NCBI GenBank assembly: GCA_963780175.1
Contig: CAWAAT010000001.1
Location: forward strand, 1,116,001-1,180,000
DNA length: 64,000 bases
Direction: 5' to 3'
From: Brooklawnia sp963780175
Lineage (GTDB): Bacteria > Actinomycetota > Actinomycetes > Propionibacteriales > Propionibacteriaceae
Positions 1 through 8,290 of this stretch are shown here, one piece after another; within the stretch, counting starts at the first letter, position 1; every line of letters starts with the position of its first letter. The notes below the pieces were generated by a model. That model searched no databases, was not told the DNA's origin, and was given only the letters and a program-made list of their open reading frames with translations. Both the position numbers and the translations under genes were made by a program.

Positions 1-30
1 AGTTCAAACTGTGGTTGATTCAACGAGTTC

Positions 31-339
31 TTGAACCAGTCGATCTTGGCGTCCGATGCGGCGCTGCTGACGGCGGTGGCCGACCCGATCCGGCTGGGGT
101 TGCTGCACCAACTGGCCTCGGCCGAGCAGCGCTGCGTGTGTGACCTGCAGACCGACCCGCCGATCCCCGGCAATCTGCTGAGCTACCACCTGAAGGTGCT
201 GCGGGACGCGGGGCTGGTGACCTCGTCGCGACGAGGGCGCTGGGTTGACTACGCGCTCGCCCCGGACGCACTGGACCGCATCCACGCGGCCATCCCGCTG
301 CCCGGCCACGTCGATGACTGCGGCCGGTGCCAGCGATGA
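31..339 (+). CDS. ArsR-family metal-responsive transcriptional regulator
   Basis: A 102-residue winged-helix repressor that starts at a TTG codon. A CVCDL segment near residues 35-39 matches the ELCVCDL metal-binding helix of ArsR/SmtB proteins. It is followed by the recognition helix (SYHLKVLRDAGLV) and the beta-wing (RRGRWVDYAL). A second cysteine pair (CGRC) sits at the C-terminus. Its stop overlaps the ATG of the downstream permease (ATGA), so the two are co-translated. By family it would repress its own operon until As(III) or a thiophilic metal binds. The effector is inferred, and the promoter lies mostly outside the window. Confidence 0.85.
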   Translation: MNQSILASDAALLTAVADPIRLGLLHQLASAEQRCVCDLQTDPPIPGNLLSYHLKVLRDAGLVTSSRRGRWVDYALAPDALDRIHAAIPLPGHVDDCGRCQR

Positions 340-1376
340 GCACCGCCCTTGACACCGCGTCCGAACGTGGGCTGGCCGCGAAACTGCTGGGGGGCGCGGT
401 TGGCTGGGTGCTGGCCTACGCAGCAAACGAGCGGGTGTGGACGGCGCTGTTCGACGCGCTCGGCCTCGACCGGACGCAGCGGCTGTGGGGGGCGCTGCAC
501 TTCTTCGCCTACGACACAGTGAAGATCCTGCTGCTGTTGACCGGGCTGATCTTCGTGGTCGGCCTGCTGCGCGCCTCGCTCGACCTCGACAAGGCGCGGG
601 CCTGGCTGGACGGTCGTGGCCTGATCACCGGACTGGTGCTGGCCATCGCGCTGGGAGTGGCGACCCCGTTCTGCTCGTGCAGTTCGATTCCGCTGTTCAT
701 GGGCTTCGTGGCCGCGGGCATCCCGCTGTCGGTCACGCTGACCTTCCTGATCGCATCGCCGCTGGTCAGCGAGATAGCCGCGATCATGATCGGCGAGACG
801 TTCGGCTGGACGATCGCCGGCGCCTACGTGCTGGCCGGTTCACTGATCGCATTCGTCGCCGGGCTGCTACTGGCCAGGTTGAAGCTGGACCACTGGGTGG
901 AGGACATGGTGAAGTCCACCCGGGTGGCGGCGCTGCGAGCCGGCGGACATCGTCCCAGCCTGGCCGAACGTGTGGACGCCGCCCTGGGTGAGTCACGGGA
1001 GATCTTCGCAAGCGTATGGCTGTGGGTGATCGTCGGCGTCGGGCTGGGTGCCGCCATTCATGGGTGGGTGCCGACCGACTTCTTCGCCCGGTTCGCCGGG
1101 CCGGACAACCCGTTCGCCGTAGTGATTGCCACACTTGCCGGAGTGCCGTTGTACGTCAACGGGGCAGGAGTGGTGCCGGTGGCCGAGGCCCTGTGGAGCA
1201 AGGGCATGTCGCTGGGCACGGTGATGGCGTTCACCATGAGCTCGATCGCATTGTCGATCCCGCAGGCGATCATGCTGCGCCGGGTGCTCAAGCCTCCGCT
1301 GCTCGCGCTCTTCTTCGGCGTCGTCACGGTCGGCATCATGGCGATCGGCTTCGCGTTCAACCTGTGGCCGCTGTGA
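336..1376 (+). CDS. DUF318/ArsP-type permease
   Basis: A 346-residue polytopic membrane protein of the PF03773 permease family (ArsP-like), with about eight to ten hydrophobic segments. The family signature TPFCSCSS followed by IPLFMGFVAAGIPL lies near residue 110, and a second conserved loop (YVNGAGVVPVAEAL) lies near residue 275. The ATG at 336 overlaps the ArsR stop by four bases; a GTG at 327 is also open but less likely. Co-transcription with ArsR and a small thioredoxin-like protein is typical of this family, which exports (organo)arsenicals or other soft metals. The actual substrate is not determined by the sequence. Confidence 0.8.
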   Translation: MSTALDTASERGLAAKLLGGAVGWVLAYAANERVWTALFDALGLDRTQRLWGALHFFAYDTVKILLLLTGLIFVVGLLRASLDLDKARAWLDGRGLITGLVLAIALGVATPFCSCSSIPLFMGFVAAGIPLSVTLTFLIASPLVSEIAAIMIGETFGWTIAGAYVLAGSLIAFVAGLLLARLKLDHWVEDMVKSTRVAALRAGGHRPSLAERVDAALGESREIFASVWLWVIVGVGLGAAIHGWVPTDFFARFAGPDNPFAVVIATLAGVPLYVNGAGVVPVAEALWSKGMSLGTVMAFTMSSIALSIPQAIMLRRVLKPPLLALFFGVVTVGIMAIGFAFNLWPL

Positions 1377-1428
1377 CGGCCTCGTGATTCTGACAGCATG
1401 GCAAACCAGTAACAGAAGGAGAAACGAC

Positions 1429-1668
1429 ATGATCATCAAGGTTCTCGGCCCCGGCTGCGCCAACTGCGTCAATCTGGAGAAGAACACCCGGGCCGCACTG
1501 GAGTCACTCGGCGTTGAGGCGACCGTCGAGAAGGTGACCGACTTCCCCACCATCGTCGAGTACGGCGTCATGAAGACCCCCGGGCTGGTCATCGACGAAG
1601 AGGTCGTCGTCTCGGGCAAGGTGGCCAAGCCTGCGGAGATCGCCGCGCTGATCTCGGCACGCATCTGA
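1429..1668 (+). CDS. Thioredoxin-like small redox protein
   Basis: A 79-residue protein of the small thioredoxin-fold family (Thioredoxin_3, redox-active disulfide protein 2). The active-site motif is GPGCANC near residues 7-13, and the cis-Pro loop reads KTPGLVIDEEVVVSGKV. The ATG at 1429 is preceded by a good ribosome site (AGAAGGAGAAACGAC), which decides the start over an upstream in-frame ATG. It is the third gene of the ArsR-permease operon. Members of this family accompany DUF318 permeases and probably handle the metal or thiol chemistry, but the precise reaction is unknown. Confidence 0.8.
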   Translation: MIIKVLGPGCANCVNLEKNTRAALESLGVEATVEKVTDFPTIVEYGVMKTPGLVIDEEVVVSGKVAKPAEIAALISARI

Positions 1669-1695
1669 GGCCACAGAGCCTGATCGGGAGCCCCG

Positions 1696-2466
1696 ATGAC
1701 CACGAGCAGGACCGAACTGGTCGGCGTCGTCCTGGCTGCAGGCGAGGGTCGGCGGCTTCGACCGCTGACCCTCCTGCGGCCGAAGCCGCTCTGCCCTGTC
1801 GCGAACCGGCCACTGCTCGACTGGGCGCTCGATCGCCTGCGGCCGCACGTCACGCGCCTCGCGGTCAACGCCCACCACCTCGCCCATCAGGTCGATGCCC
1901 ATCTGGAGGGCACCGGCGTCCACGTGTCCTGCGAGGAGCATCTGCTCGGCAGTGCCGGAGCGCTGGGTCGCCTGCGACCATGGATCGGGGACGCGGACGT
2001 GCTCATCCACAACTCGGATGCTTGGCTCACCGACGACCTCACAGGATTGGTCGAAGGCTGGTCAGGACAACACCCCCGTCTGCTCGTCACCCCCGCGACC
2101 GGCCCCGGCGACTTCGGGCCGTGGCGCTATGTCGGCGTCAGTCTGCTGCCGAGCCGTTACGTCGTCGATCTGCCCGACCGGTTCGGCGGGCTCTACGCCA
2201 GGGTCTGGCGGGATTGCTACGAGCGCGGCGAACTCGAGTTCGTCACCGTGCGGGGTGATGTGGTGGACTGCGGCACCCCAGCCGACTACCTTCACGCGAA
2301 CCTGCTGGCCAACGGCGGGCGCAGCGTCATCGGTGAGGGCGCGGTGGTCGAAGGTGAACTCGTCGACAGTGTTGTGTGGCCAGGATGCGTGGTGGCCGCC
2401 GGCGAGGTGCTCCGGGAGGCAGTCCGGGCCGGCGGCGGGTTGACGCTGGAGTGCCGACGGGGTTGA
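1696..2466 (+). CDS. NDP-sugar nucleotidyltransferase (mannose-1-P guanylyltransferase-like)
   Basis: A 256-residue protein with the N-terminal nucleotidyltransferase signature VVLAAGEGRRLRPLT followed by PKPLCPVANRP. It transfers NMP to a sugar-1-phosphate. A short left-handed beta-helix-like tail (SVIGEGAVVEGELVDSVVW) closes the protein. At 256 residues it is shorter than typical ManC/GMP (about 350) and closer to MurU/HddC-type enzymes, so the sugar is uncertain. A phosphomannose isomerase is also encoded in this window, at 46.5 kb. The gene starts 27 bases after the thioredoxin-like gene and may be read through from it. Confidence 0.7.
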   Translation: MTTSRTELVGVVLAAGEGRRLRPLTLLRPKPLCPVANRPLLDWALDRLRPHVTRLAVNAHHLAHQVDAHLEGTGVHVSCEEHLLGSAGALGRLRPWIGDADVLIHNSDAWLTDDLTGLVEGWSGQHPRLLVTPATGPGDFGPWRYVGVSLLPSRYVVDLPDRFGGLYARVWRDCYERGELEFVTVRGDVVDCGTPADYLHANLLANGGRSVIGEGAVVEGELVDSVVWPGCVVAAGEVLREAVRAGGGLTLECRRG

Positions 2467-2681
2467 AGCCACCGCACCACGAGATTCAGCACACCGACAC
2501 ACAGTTGGACAACCGGGCGAGTGCGCCCAGGTCGGGAGTAGGAAGACCCGAGCCGTAGACTGCTCCCGCGCGCCTCCGATGTGCCGCGAAGGCCACGATG
2601 ACGATAGACCTCGGCCCCGGACTGTCCCATATGGAACACTCTCTCGTCACTTCACTCCTCTTCGCGGCGTAGAGTGACATT

Positions 2682-3890
2682 GTGAGAGTCGATATGTTCG
2701 CCAACAGCTCAGTGGGACAACTTGTCCCCATCGCCGGCATCGACCCTGTGCGGGGCGAGTGGACACACGCTGCGTTCGTCCCCCACCCGCTACCCGAGGA
2801 GTCCCCTGAGCTCTCCGGTGCCAGCTACCGGGCAGTCGCGGACGCACGAGCCTCGCTCGCGGCGCTCGACAGCACCGCTCGTTCGTTGCCGAACCCCCGG
2901 CTGTTCCGGCAAACGACGCTACGCGTGGAGGCCCAGTCAACGGCCGCCTTGGAAGGCACTTACGAGCCCCTCATGAAGGTGCTGGCCGCCGATGACGACG
3001 CCGAGAAGGACCCATCCTTGCGCGAAGTTCTCAACTACCTGGTCGTCGCCGAAGCCGCCTTCGGATGGTCACAGGAACGCCGAGCGCTCACGGTGTCAAT
3101 GCTGGGCCAGTTGCAGGAGCGCCTGATGGAGGGCACCCGGCACCGCAACTCCCAGACGGGCCGTGTGCGTGACGTCCAGGTGGTCATCGGCCGCAGGCAG
3201 GACGCCGGCCTGAAGGAGCTGCCGATCAAGGCGGCCCAGTTCGTTCCCGCTCCCCCAGGGCCGGACCTGGCCGCGCGCCTCGGCGACCTCCTGATCTGGA
3301 TGTCGCGCGACCACAGTGGCCGCTTCGACCCGGTGGTGGCCGCTGCGTTGGCCCACTACCAGTTCGAGGCGCTGCACCCGTTCCACGATGGAAACGGACG
3401 CCTGGGGCGCCTCCTCATCGTCGTCCAGTTGCACCACTCCGGCGTCCTGTCGGAACCGACCTTGTCGGTCTCGCCATGGTTCGAGGGCCACCGCGCCGAC
3501 TACTTCGGATGCCTCATGGGCGTCTCCACCCACGGCGATTGGGACAGCTGGGTGGGCTTCTTCGCCCGGGGCCTCCAAGCCTCCGCCGACCAGACCCGAC
3601 GCCGCATGGAGCAACTCGCCCACATCCAAGCCGACCTCAAGCAGCAGGTCGCCACCTCGCCGTTGCGCGCCGGGTCGGCGCGACAACTGGTCGACTTCGC
3701 AGTGGGCCAGCCAACCTTCACCGTCCGGGAGGCCGCATCCGCCCTCAACCTGTCCTACGGGCGGACCAACAAGCTGGTCGACTCACTCGTAGAGCTCGGC
3801 GTCCTCTCACACTGGGGCCCGGCCGAGTACAACCGCCGCTTCGCAGCCCCCAGCGTCATCGACGTTCTACTCGGTTCCGACCCCACCTAG
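2682..3890 (+). CDS. Fic/DOC family protein (class II, self-inhibited type)
   Basis: A 402-residue Fic protein. The core motif HPFHDGNGRLGR near residue 232 matches HPFx(D/E)GNGRxxR, which binds ATP phosphates and holds the catalytic His. An upstream TAALEG near residue 88 fits the (S/T)xxxE(G/N) inhibitory helix of class II Fic proteins, which blocks the ATP gamma-phosphate site. The C-terminal 70 residues look like a winged helix (FTVREAASALNLSYGRTNKLVD). Fic enzymes usually AMPylate target proteins; the target here is unknown. The start is a GTG with a weak ribosome site, and an ATG at 2694 is an alternative. It stands alone, 215 bases after the nucleotidyltransferase gene. Confidence 0.85.
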   Translation: MRVDMFANSSVGQLVPIAGIDPVRGEWTHAAFVPHPLPEESPELSGASYRAVADARASLAALDSTARSLPNPRLFRQTTLRVEAQSTAALEGTYEPLMKVLAADDDAEKDPSLREVLNYLVVAEAAFGWSQERRALTVSMLGQLQERLMEGTRHRNSQTGRVRDVQVVIGRRQDAGLKELPIKAAQFVPAPPGPDLAARLGDLLIWMSRDHSGRFDPVVAAALAHYQFEALHPFHDGNGRLGRLLIVVQLHHSGVLSEPTLSVSPWFEGHRADYFGCLMGVSTHGDWDSWVGFFARGLQASADQTRRRMEQLAHIQADLKQQVATSPLRAGSARQLVDFAVGQPTFTVREAASALNLSYGRTNKLVDSLVELGVLSHWGPAEYNRRFAAPSVIDVLLGSDPT

Positions 3891-4094
3891 CAATCGACCT
3901 GCTGTACCGTGGAAACGGATGCTAAAGGTGCTGGCCGCGCGTGCATGGAACGGCAGGGGCAACGAGGGGGTAACCGCCAGCACAGTGTCACGTCGCTAAC
4001 AAGCGTTGTCTGTCGACGCACACTCACACCAGTTCGTCGCGGAGGGCACCCCGGGCGGTCACTGAGGGCAGCGTTCGAGGGGCAAGGAAGACAC

Positions 4095-4126
4095 AAAAGG
4101 CGGACATCCCGTAATGGGTATCCGCC
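4095..4126 (-). terminator. Intrinsic terminator downstream of tRNA-Ala
   Basis: On the minus strand, GGCGGATACCC, a short loop and GGGATGTCCGCC form a hairpin with one small bulge, followed directly by TTTTGTG. It lies a few bases past the 3' end of tRNA-Ala, as expected for that gene. The roughly 240 bases from 3891 to 4130 contain nothing else recognisable. Confidence 0.7.
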
Positions 4127-4130
4127 ATTG

Positions 4131-4203
4131 TGGAGCTAAGGGGATTCGAACCCCTGACCTTCTCATTGCGAACGAGACGCGCTACCAACTGCGCTATAGC
4201 CCC
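4131..4203 (-). tRNA. tRNA-Ala (anticodon CGC)
   Basis: A 73-nt cloverleaf on the minus strand. The acceptor GGGGCTA pairs with TAGCTCC (one G-T) with discriminator A. The D-arm is GCGCAGTTGGTAGCGC, the anticodon stem TCTCG/TGAGA carries the loop TTCGCAA, and the T-arm is AGGGGTTCGAATCCCCT. The anticodon CGC reads GCG, an alanine codon common in GC-rich genomes. CCA is not encoded. Confidence 0.92.
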
Positions 4204-4270
4204 TTGCCGCTCTCGCGGTACCCCAGAATGATACACGTTTCCCGCGTTCAGCCCCAAAATCGCTGGCCGA

Positions 4271-5039
4271 CTACTCCCCCACCGCGCGCGGCATGTTGGG
4301 CAACTCGGGCTGCTCGGCCAGCGGCGGACGCTGAGCAGTCACCGGCACGCCCAACTCGCTCGAGGCGACCGGCGCGGACAGGTCGATGGTGCGCACCGAA
4401 CGTGGCAGCAGCGGCCGCGACACATACGTCGTCGGGGTGACCGGAATGGGGTCCCACAGCGAGCCGAGCGTGTCCTGGACTCGGCCCGGTGAGCTCGATC
4501 GAACGCTCCGTCTCTCCCAGCACGACGGTCTCTTCATGGTTCGTGACCTGGATGACCACTGTGGGCTCCTCGTCGCCGAACGCCACCTCGGCGCGATCCG
4601 CCCTCAGCATCCGGTCGAGGGTCACGACGCTGATGCGGCTGAGAATCAGCCACCCCACCAGGAGCCCGACGGGCAGCACCGTCCACCAGTGCGAGATCGG
4701 TAGCACGAACGGGGCCACCACCCCGAGAACCGCGAGCACCAGATGAACGAGCAGACCCCTGCGGCGCCGTCGGACGGCGGTTCGGGTCGCCTGACGCAGA
4801 TGGTGGCGGGCAGCCCGCCGGGTCAGCGGGGTGGAAACGGGCGCACCCGAGTCAACGAGGAAACCCGGGGTGATCTCACCGCTGCGGCGAACCACGTGCA
4901 TCGAGTCTGCGAACTGGTCGATGGTCCGCTGGTCGATCTGGCTGTCATCCTCTCGGCGCGACAAGAAGTAGGGCACCAAATAGACGATCCACGCGATCAC
5001 GATCGCCCCGAAGATCACCCCTGTCAGCACGCGCACCAA
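4271..5039 (-). pseudogene. sepX: SepX/GlpR-like cell-division membrane protein, frameshifted
   Basis: The N-terminus has a membrane segment followed by AYLVP-type residues (AIVIAWIVYLVPYFLSRRED). Two more membrane segments follow an Arg-rich stretch near residue 100. The reading frame breaks near 4480-4490: removing one base of the G/C run restores a conserved tail (DPIPVTPTTYVSRP, then RSVRTIDL) ending at 4271, about 255 residues in all. The layout matches the actinobacterial SepX/GlpR family, the membrane partner of gephyrin-like Glp at the division site. The acetyltransferase and Glp genes upstream support this. I infer that the +1 base is a sequencing error, because both sides of the break remain family-like. 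Confidence 0.65.
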
Positions 5040-5108
5040 CCTAGGGTGTGGCCTCTGCCAAACCCGTCAGGCGCGCCGCGCGCCGCTCACGACTTCCTCA
5101 ATTGAGTC

Positions 5109-5819
5109 TCACTCAATGGTCGACTGGGGTGCTGGTGCGCGTCCGGCAAGGTAGCGGTTCAGCAACCCCTCGGGCACCTCCTCGGCGTTCAGGGCGAACA
5201 CCCGGTGGTCGCGCCAGGCACCGTTGATGTGCAGGAAACCCGGACGCAAGCCCTCCTCGCGGAATCCGAGTTTCTCGACCACCCGCAGGCTGGGCGCGTT
5301 CTCGGGTCGCACGCAGATCTCGATCCGGTGCAATCTCATCACCTGCCACAGGTAGTCACACGCCAGCGCCACCGCAGTGGGCACCATGCCCCGTCCTGCG
5401 TAGTGGCGGTCGATCCAGTAGCCGATGGACGCCGAGCGCGCCGACCCTTCGACGATGTTCGACACCGTCACCTGGCCGGCAAGCCGCGTCCACTCAACCG
5501 GTCGAGGGCTGGACGGCCAGCCGGGGTCGAACGCCAGCCCCCATGGCAGCACGCCACCCGCCTTCGCCAACCTGCTCATCTGCCGGAGCCACCCTCGAAA
5601 GGGCAACGCCTGAGCAGTCGACTCCGCGGGCGTGGTCGCGTCCCACTCCTGCGTCCAGTCCCGGTTGGTGACCCGCAGAGCATCCCAGACGACTTCATCG
5701 CGCCTGGTCAGCGGCCGCAGGACGACCGCCTCGGCGCGTAACTCCACCGGCCAGCGGTGCGAGGCCGGCAGGACCACACCCTCGGGCAGCCGGGGCGACC
5801 CCGCGTCGGGTCGTGTCAT
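5109..5819 (-). CDS. GNAT-family N-acetyltransferase (RimJ-like)
   Basis: A 236-residue GNAT protein. RLTRRDEVVWDALR-like N-terminal residues and the acetyl-CoA-binding region (IGYWIDRHYAGRGMVPTAVAL) match the RimJ/RimL group, followed by RIEICVRPENAPSLRVVEKLGF, a classic motif-B segment. Such enzymes acetylate N-termini of ribosomal or other proteins; the substrate here is unknown. It begins one base after the stop of the MoeA-like gene and precedes the sepX-like gene, an arrangement conserved in Actinobacteria. No independent promoter is evident. Confidence 0.85.
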   Translation of the reverse strand: MTRPDAGSPRLPEGVVLPASHRWPVELRAEAVVLRPLTRRDEVVWDALRVTNRDWTQEWDATTPAESTAQALPFRGWLRQMSRLAKAGGVLPWGLAFDPGWPSSPRPVEWTRLAGQVTVSNIVEGSARSASIGYWIDRHYAGRGMVPTAVALACDYLWQVMRLHRIEICVRPENAPSLRVVEKLGFREEGLRPGFLHINGAWRDHRVFALNAEEVPEGLLNRYLAGRAPAPQSTIE

Positions 5820-5820
5820 C

Positions 5821-7089
5821 TCAGTCGTCCAGCAGCCAGCAACCGACCCGCTCGCCCAGCGAGATCGACGTGGTCGACTCCCCGAGCACGATCATCGCAT
5901 CGGCCCCGACCAGGTCGGCCAGCCGCGGGTTGTCCGGACGCCCGAGCGGCACCACGACCTTCTCGCCCTGCTGATCACGGATGGTCCCGAAACGCACCTG
6001 CATCAGGTTCGGCGCGCTCACCAGGTCGCCGCCGGCCAGGCAGTTCACCTGCTCACGGTTCACGACCGGTGCACCCATCAATTTGCGGACCAGCGGCCGG
6101 ACGAACACCTGGTAGTTGACGTAGGCTTCCACCGGATCGTCGGGCATCATGATGAGCGGCACCTCGTCGTCACCCACCAGGGCAAAACCGATGCGCCCAC
6201 CCGGCTCCAGCGCCGTGTCGGCGAGGTCTGACAGTCCCATGCCAGCCACCACTCTCGCCAACTGCGCATTCGCGTCCAGCACCCCAGAGCTCACCACCAG
6301 GTCGGCCCTGATGAGCTGGTCGCTGATGGCGTCGTGCAGTTCGCGGTCCGTCCCGGTGGGCAGCGCGACCCGCCAGACCTGGGCGCCATCGGCCCGCAGC
6401 GCTGCCGCCAGCAGGTGGGCCTCGACGTCACTGGGGTCGGACGAGGTGTCCGCGACACTCAGCACGACCGCCCGTGGGCGGGGTCGAGCCAGCACCCGAT
6501 CGATGCCGGCCATCGCCAACAACGCGCTGCGACGAGCGTCCAACCGATCCCCCGAACGCATGACGGGCACCCCGGCGTGCACGTCAGAGCCGGCCCAGCG
6601 GATGAAGTCGCCGCTCTTCACCGACCTGCGGACGGTCAACACGTTGCCCTCCAGGCTGGCGAGCTGGGCGGGGATGACAGCGTCCGCACCCTCGGGCAGC
6701 AACTGCCCGGCGTGGACGCGCACCGCCGAACCCACCTTGGCGACCTTGTCGTCGTCCCGGACGCGCAGGGTGGTCCGCGTCCCGGGTTCGAGCCCGGCCA
6801 CGTCCTCGGCGCGCACCGCGTACCCATTGACCGCGACCAGGTCGTCAACGGGCAGGTGGGTGTCGGTGACGATGTCCTCGCACACGGCGGTGCCCCAGGC
6901 GTCCAAGAGATACATGCCGAACGCCGGGAGCGGAGCGACCATCGACAGCAGGTAATCACGTTGTTCGTGGACGCTGCGGCGACCGTGGGCGTCGCTGGGC
7001 GGTGGAGGCGGCAACGTCGGCTCGGGCTCCACCTCGACGTGCTCGTCACGGTGGGCCTCGGGGGCGCTGCGACGTTTGAACAGGCGCAT
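5821..7089 (-). CDS. glp: Gephyrin-like MoeA-family protein (Glp), catalytic motifs degenerate
   Basis: A 422-residue homologue of molybdopterin molybdenumtransferase MoeA, with a charged and proline-rich N-terminal extension of about 50 residues. The MoeA fold is recognisable, but key motifs are altered. MDGYA reads VNGYA, the GGVSxGD loop reads SSGVLDAN, and GNPVxA reads DDPVEA. By family knowledge these changes argue against molybdate insertion and for Glp, the gephyrin-like partner of FtsZ and the membrane receptor GlpR/SepX in Corynebacterium. The ATG at 7089 with GGAG just upstream is preferred; in-frame starts further upstream would run into the divergent cyclo-ligase gene. It heads a glp-rimJ-sepX operon. 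Confidence 0.75.
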   Translation of the reverse strand: MRLFKRRSAPEAHRDEHVEVEPEPTLPPPPPSDAHGRRSVHEQRDYLLSMVAPLPAFGMYLLDAWGTAVCEDIVTDTHLPVDDLVAVNGYAVRAEDVAGLEPGTRTTLRVRDDDKVAKVGSAVRVHAGQLLPEGADAVIPAQLASLEGNVLTVRRSVKSGDFIRWAGSDVHAGVPVMRSGDRLDARRSALLAMAGIDRVLARPRPRAVVLSVADTSSDPSDVEAHLLAAALRADGAQVWRVALPTGTDRELHDAISDQLIRADLVVSSGVLDANAQLARVVAGMGLSDLADTALEPGGRIGFALVGDDEVPLIMMPDDPVEAYVNYQVFVRPLVRKLMGAPVVNREQVNCLAGGDLVSAPNLMQVRFGTIRDQQGEKVVVPLGRPDNPRLADLVGADAMIVLGESTTSISLGERVGCWLLDD

Positions 7090-7107
7090 GGCTCCTACCA
7101 TAGGCGC

Positions 7108-7749
7108 ATGCCCCGCCACGACCCGCCAGGTACGGCCACCCGCGACACGATCCGGCGCAAGATCTCGGCGTCCCGGCTCGAGCGCACCCCAGACCAGAGG
7201 CAGGCCGACGATCTGGCCCGCGACGCACGGGTGCTCGAGCTGATCGGCTCACTCGTGCCTGAGGGCTCGATCGTCGCCTGCTACCTGTCGCGTCCAGGCG
7301 AGCCCGGGACGCTGAGCCTCGTGGGCCAACTCGCCGATCGGTACCGCGTCCTGGCGCCCCGCATCGGGCGGCTGCCCGATGGCGGTGCGCGTCGGCACCC
7401 CGACTGGGCGTGGCTGAGCAGCCCGGACGAGCTTGTCGAGGGGTTGTTCGGAATCCCTGAGCCGCCGGGCGAGGGGCTGGGCGCTGAGGCGCTCGGCCAG
7501 GCCGATCTGGTCGTCGCGGCGGCGATCGGCGCCGGACTGGACGGCAGCCGCATCGGCACCGGCGGCGGCTGGTTCGACCGTGCGCTTCTCCACCGGCGAC
7601 CGGGCGTCCCCGTGGTTGTGCTGCTGAACGATGACGAGGTGCGCCCCTGCCCCCAAGAACCGCATGACCAACCGGTGGACTGGCTTGTCACCCCCACCCG
7701 CACCATCAGGACGCAGACGGCTTGGTGCGAGCCCCGGGACGGGACGTGA
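7108..7749 (+). CDS. 5-formyltetrahydrofolate cyclo-ligase
   Basis: A 213-residue enzyme that converts 5-formyl-THF plus ATP to 5,10-methenyl-THF. The N-terminus has RDTIRRKISASRLERT, in which basic residues bind the nucleotide. The middle has the substrate loop GIPEPPGE, and the C-terminal signature is GAGLDGSRIGTGGGWFDRAL (usually RLGxGGGxYDR; here IGTGGGWFDR). It is divergent from the MoeA-like gene with only 18 bases between starts, so the two promoters must overlap the genes or lie further in. This is a common actinobacterial neighbourhood. Confidence 0.88.
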   Translation: MPRHDPPGTATRDTIRRKISASRLERTPDQRQADDLARDARVLELIGSLVPEGSIVACYLSRPGEPGTLSLVGQLADRYRVLAPRIGRLPDGGARRHPDWAWLSSPDELVEGLFGIPEPPGEGLGAEALGQADLVVAAAIGAGLDGSRIGTGGGWFDRALLHRRPGVPVVVLLNDDEVRPCPQEPHDQPVDWLVTPTRTIRTQTAWCEPRDGT

Positions 7750-7790
7750 AACCGGTTGCAGGCGAGGAATGGGCGGCGGGTGTCAGGCGT

Positions 7791-7822
7791 TATGATTAGC
7801 AGTCGGGAACGCCGAGTGCCAC
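7791..7822 (+). promoter_or_regulatory. CIRCE-like HrcA operator overlapping a -10 box, upstream of fmdB
   Basis: TATGAT at 7791-7796 is a good -10 box. It runs into TTAGCAGTC, nine bases, GAGTGCCAC (7796-7822). The CIRCE consensus is TTAGCACTC-N9-GAGTGCTAA, so the left arm matches 8 of 9 bases and the right arm 7 of 9, with exact spacing. A CIRCE just after the -10 is the usual repressing position for HrcA. No clear -35 box is visible. Confidence 0.6.
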
Positions 7823-7870
7823 CACGTGAGCAGCCCGGCCCCCTCGCCACCACGTGCCGAAAGCAGGACG

Positions 7871-8204
7871 ATGCCCACTTACCAGTACCGCTGCCAGGCT
7901 TGCGCCAGCGAACTCGAGGCCTTCCAGAAGTTCACCGATGACGCGCTGACTGACTGCCCCGAGTGCGGCGGTTCGCTGCGCAAGGTATTCAACGCGGTCG
8001 GCATCGTCTTCAAGGGCTCCGGTTTCTATGCCACCGACTCCCGCAAGTCGGCGAGCAAGGCCTTGTCAGCCGAATCCACATCCTCCGAGTCGACAGGTTC
8101 CTCGGAGTCGGCTGCACCGGCGGCCTCCGCCCAAGGACTCCGCGACCAAGGACTCCGCCAGCAAGGACTCCGCCGGCAAGACCAAGGCCAGCGCCGCCGC
8201 CTGA
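7871..8204 (+). pseudogene. FmdB-family zinc ribbon protein, 3' frameshift
   Basis: It starts MPTYQYRCQACASELEAFQ, and CxxC pairs CQAC and CPEC form the FmdB/CxxC_CxxC_SSSS zinc ribbon. It continues VFNAVGIVFKGSGFYATDSR, then a Ser-rich tail. An extra C near 8130 (GCCCAAG) knocks the tail out of frame. Without it the C-terminus reads as KDSA-type repeats (AKDSATKDSASKDSAGKTK) and stops at 8204, the low-complexity tail typical of this family (about 110 residues). The uncorrected frame would run to 8254 with an unrelated tail. Function is unknown; it probably binds nucleic acid or protein. See the HrcA-type operator immediately upstream. Confidence 0.75.
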
Positions 8205-8290
8205 GCTTTCGCTCAAAGTCACGTCCGCCGATCGGCAGACGGGCCTGTGGATAACTGGTGGATCCCGCCGGGCGTGCCCATCCTTGTCGC

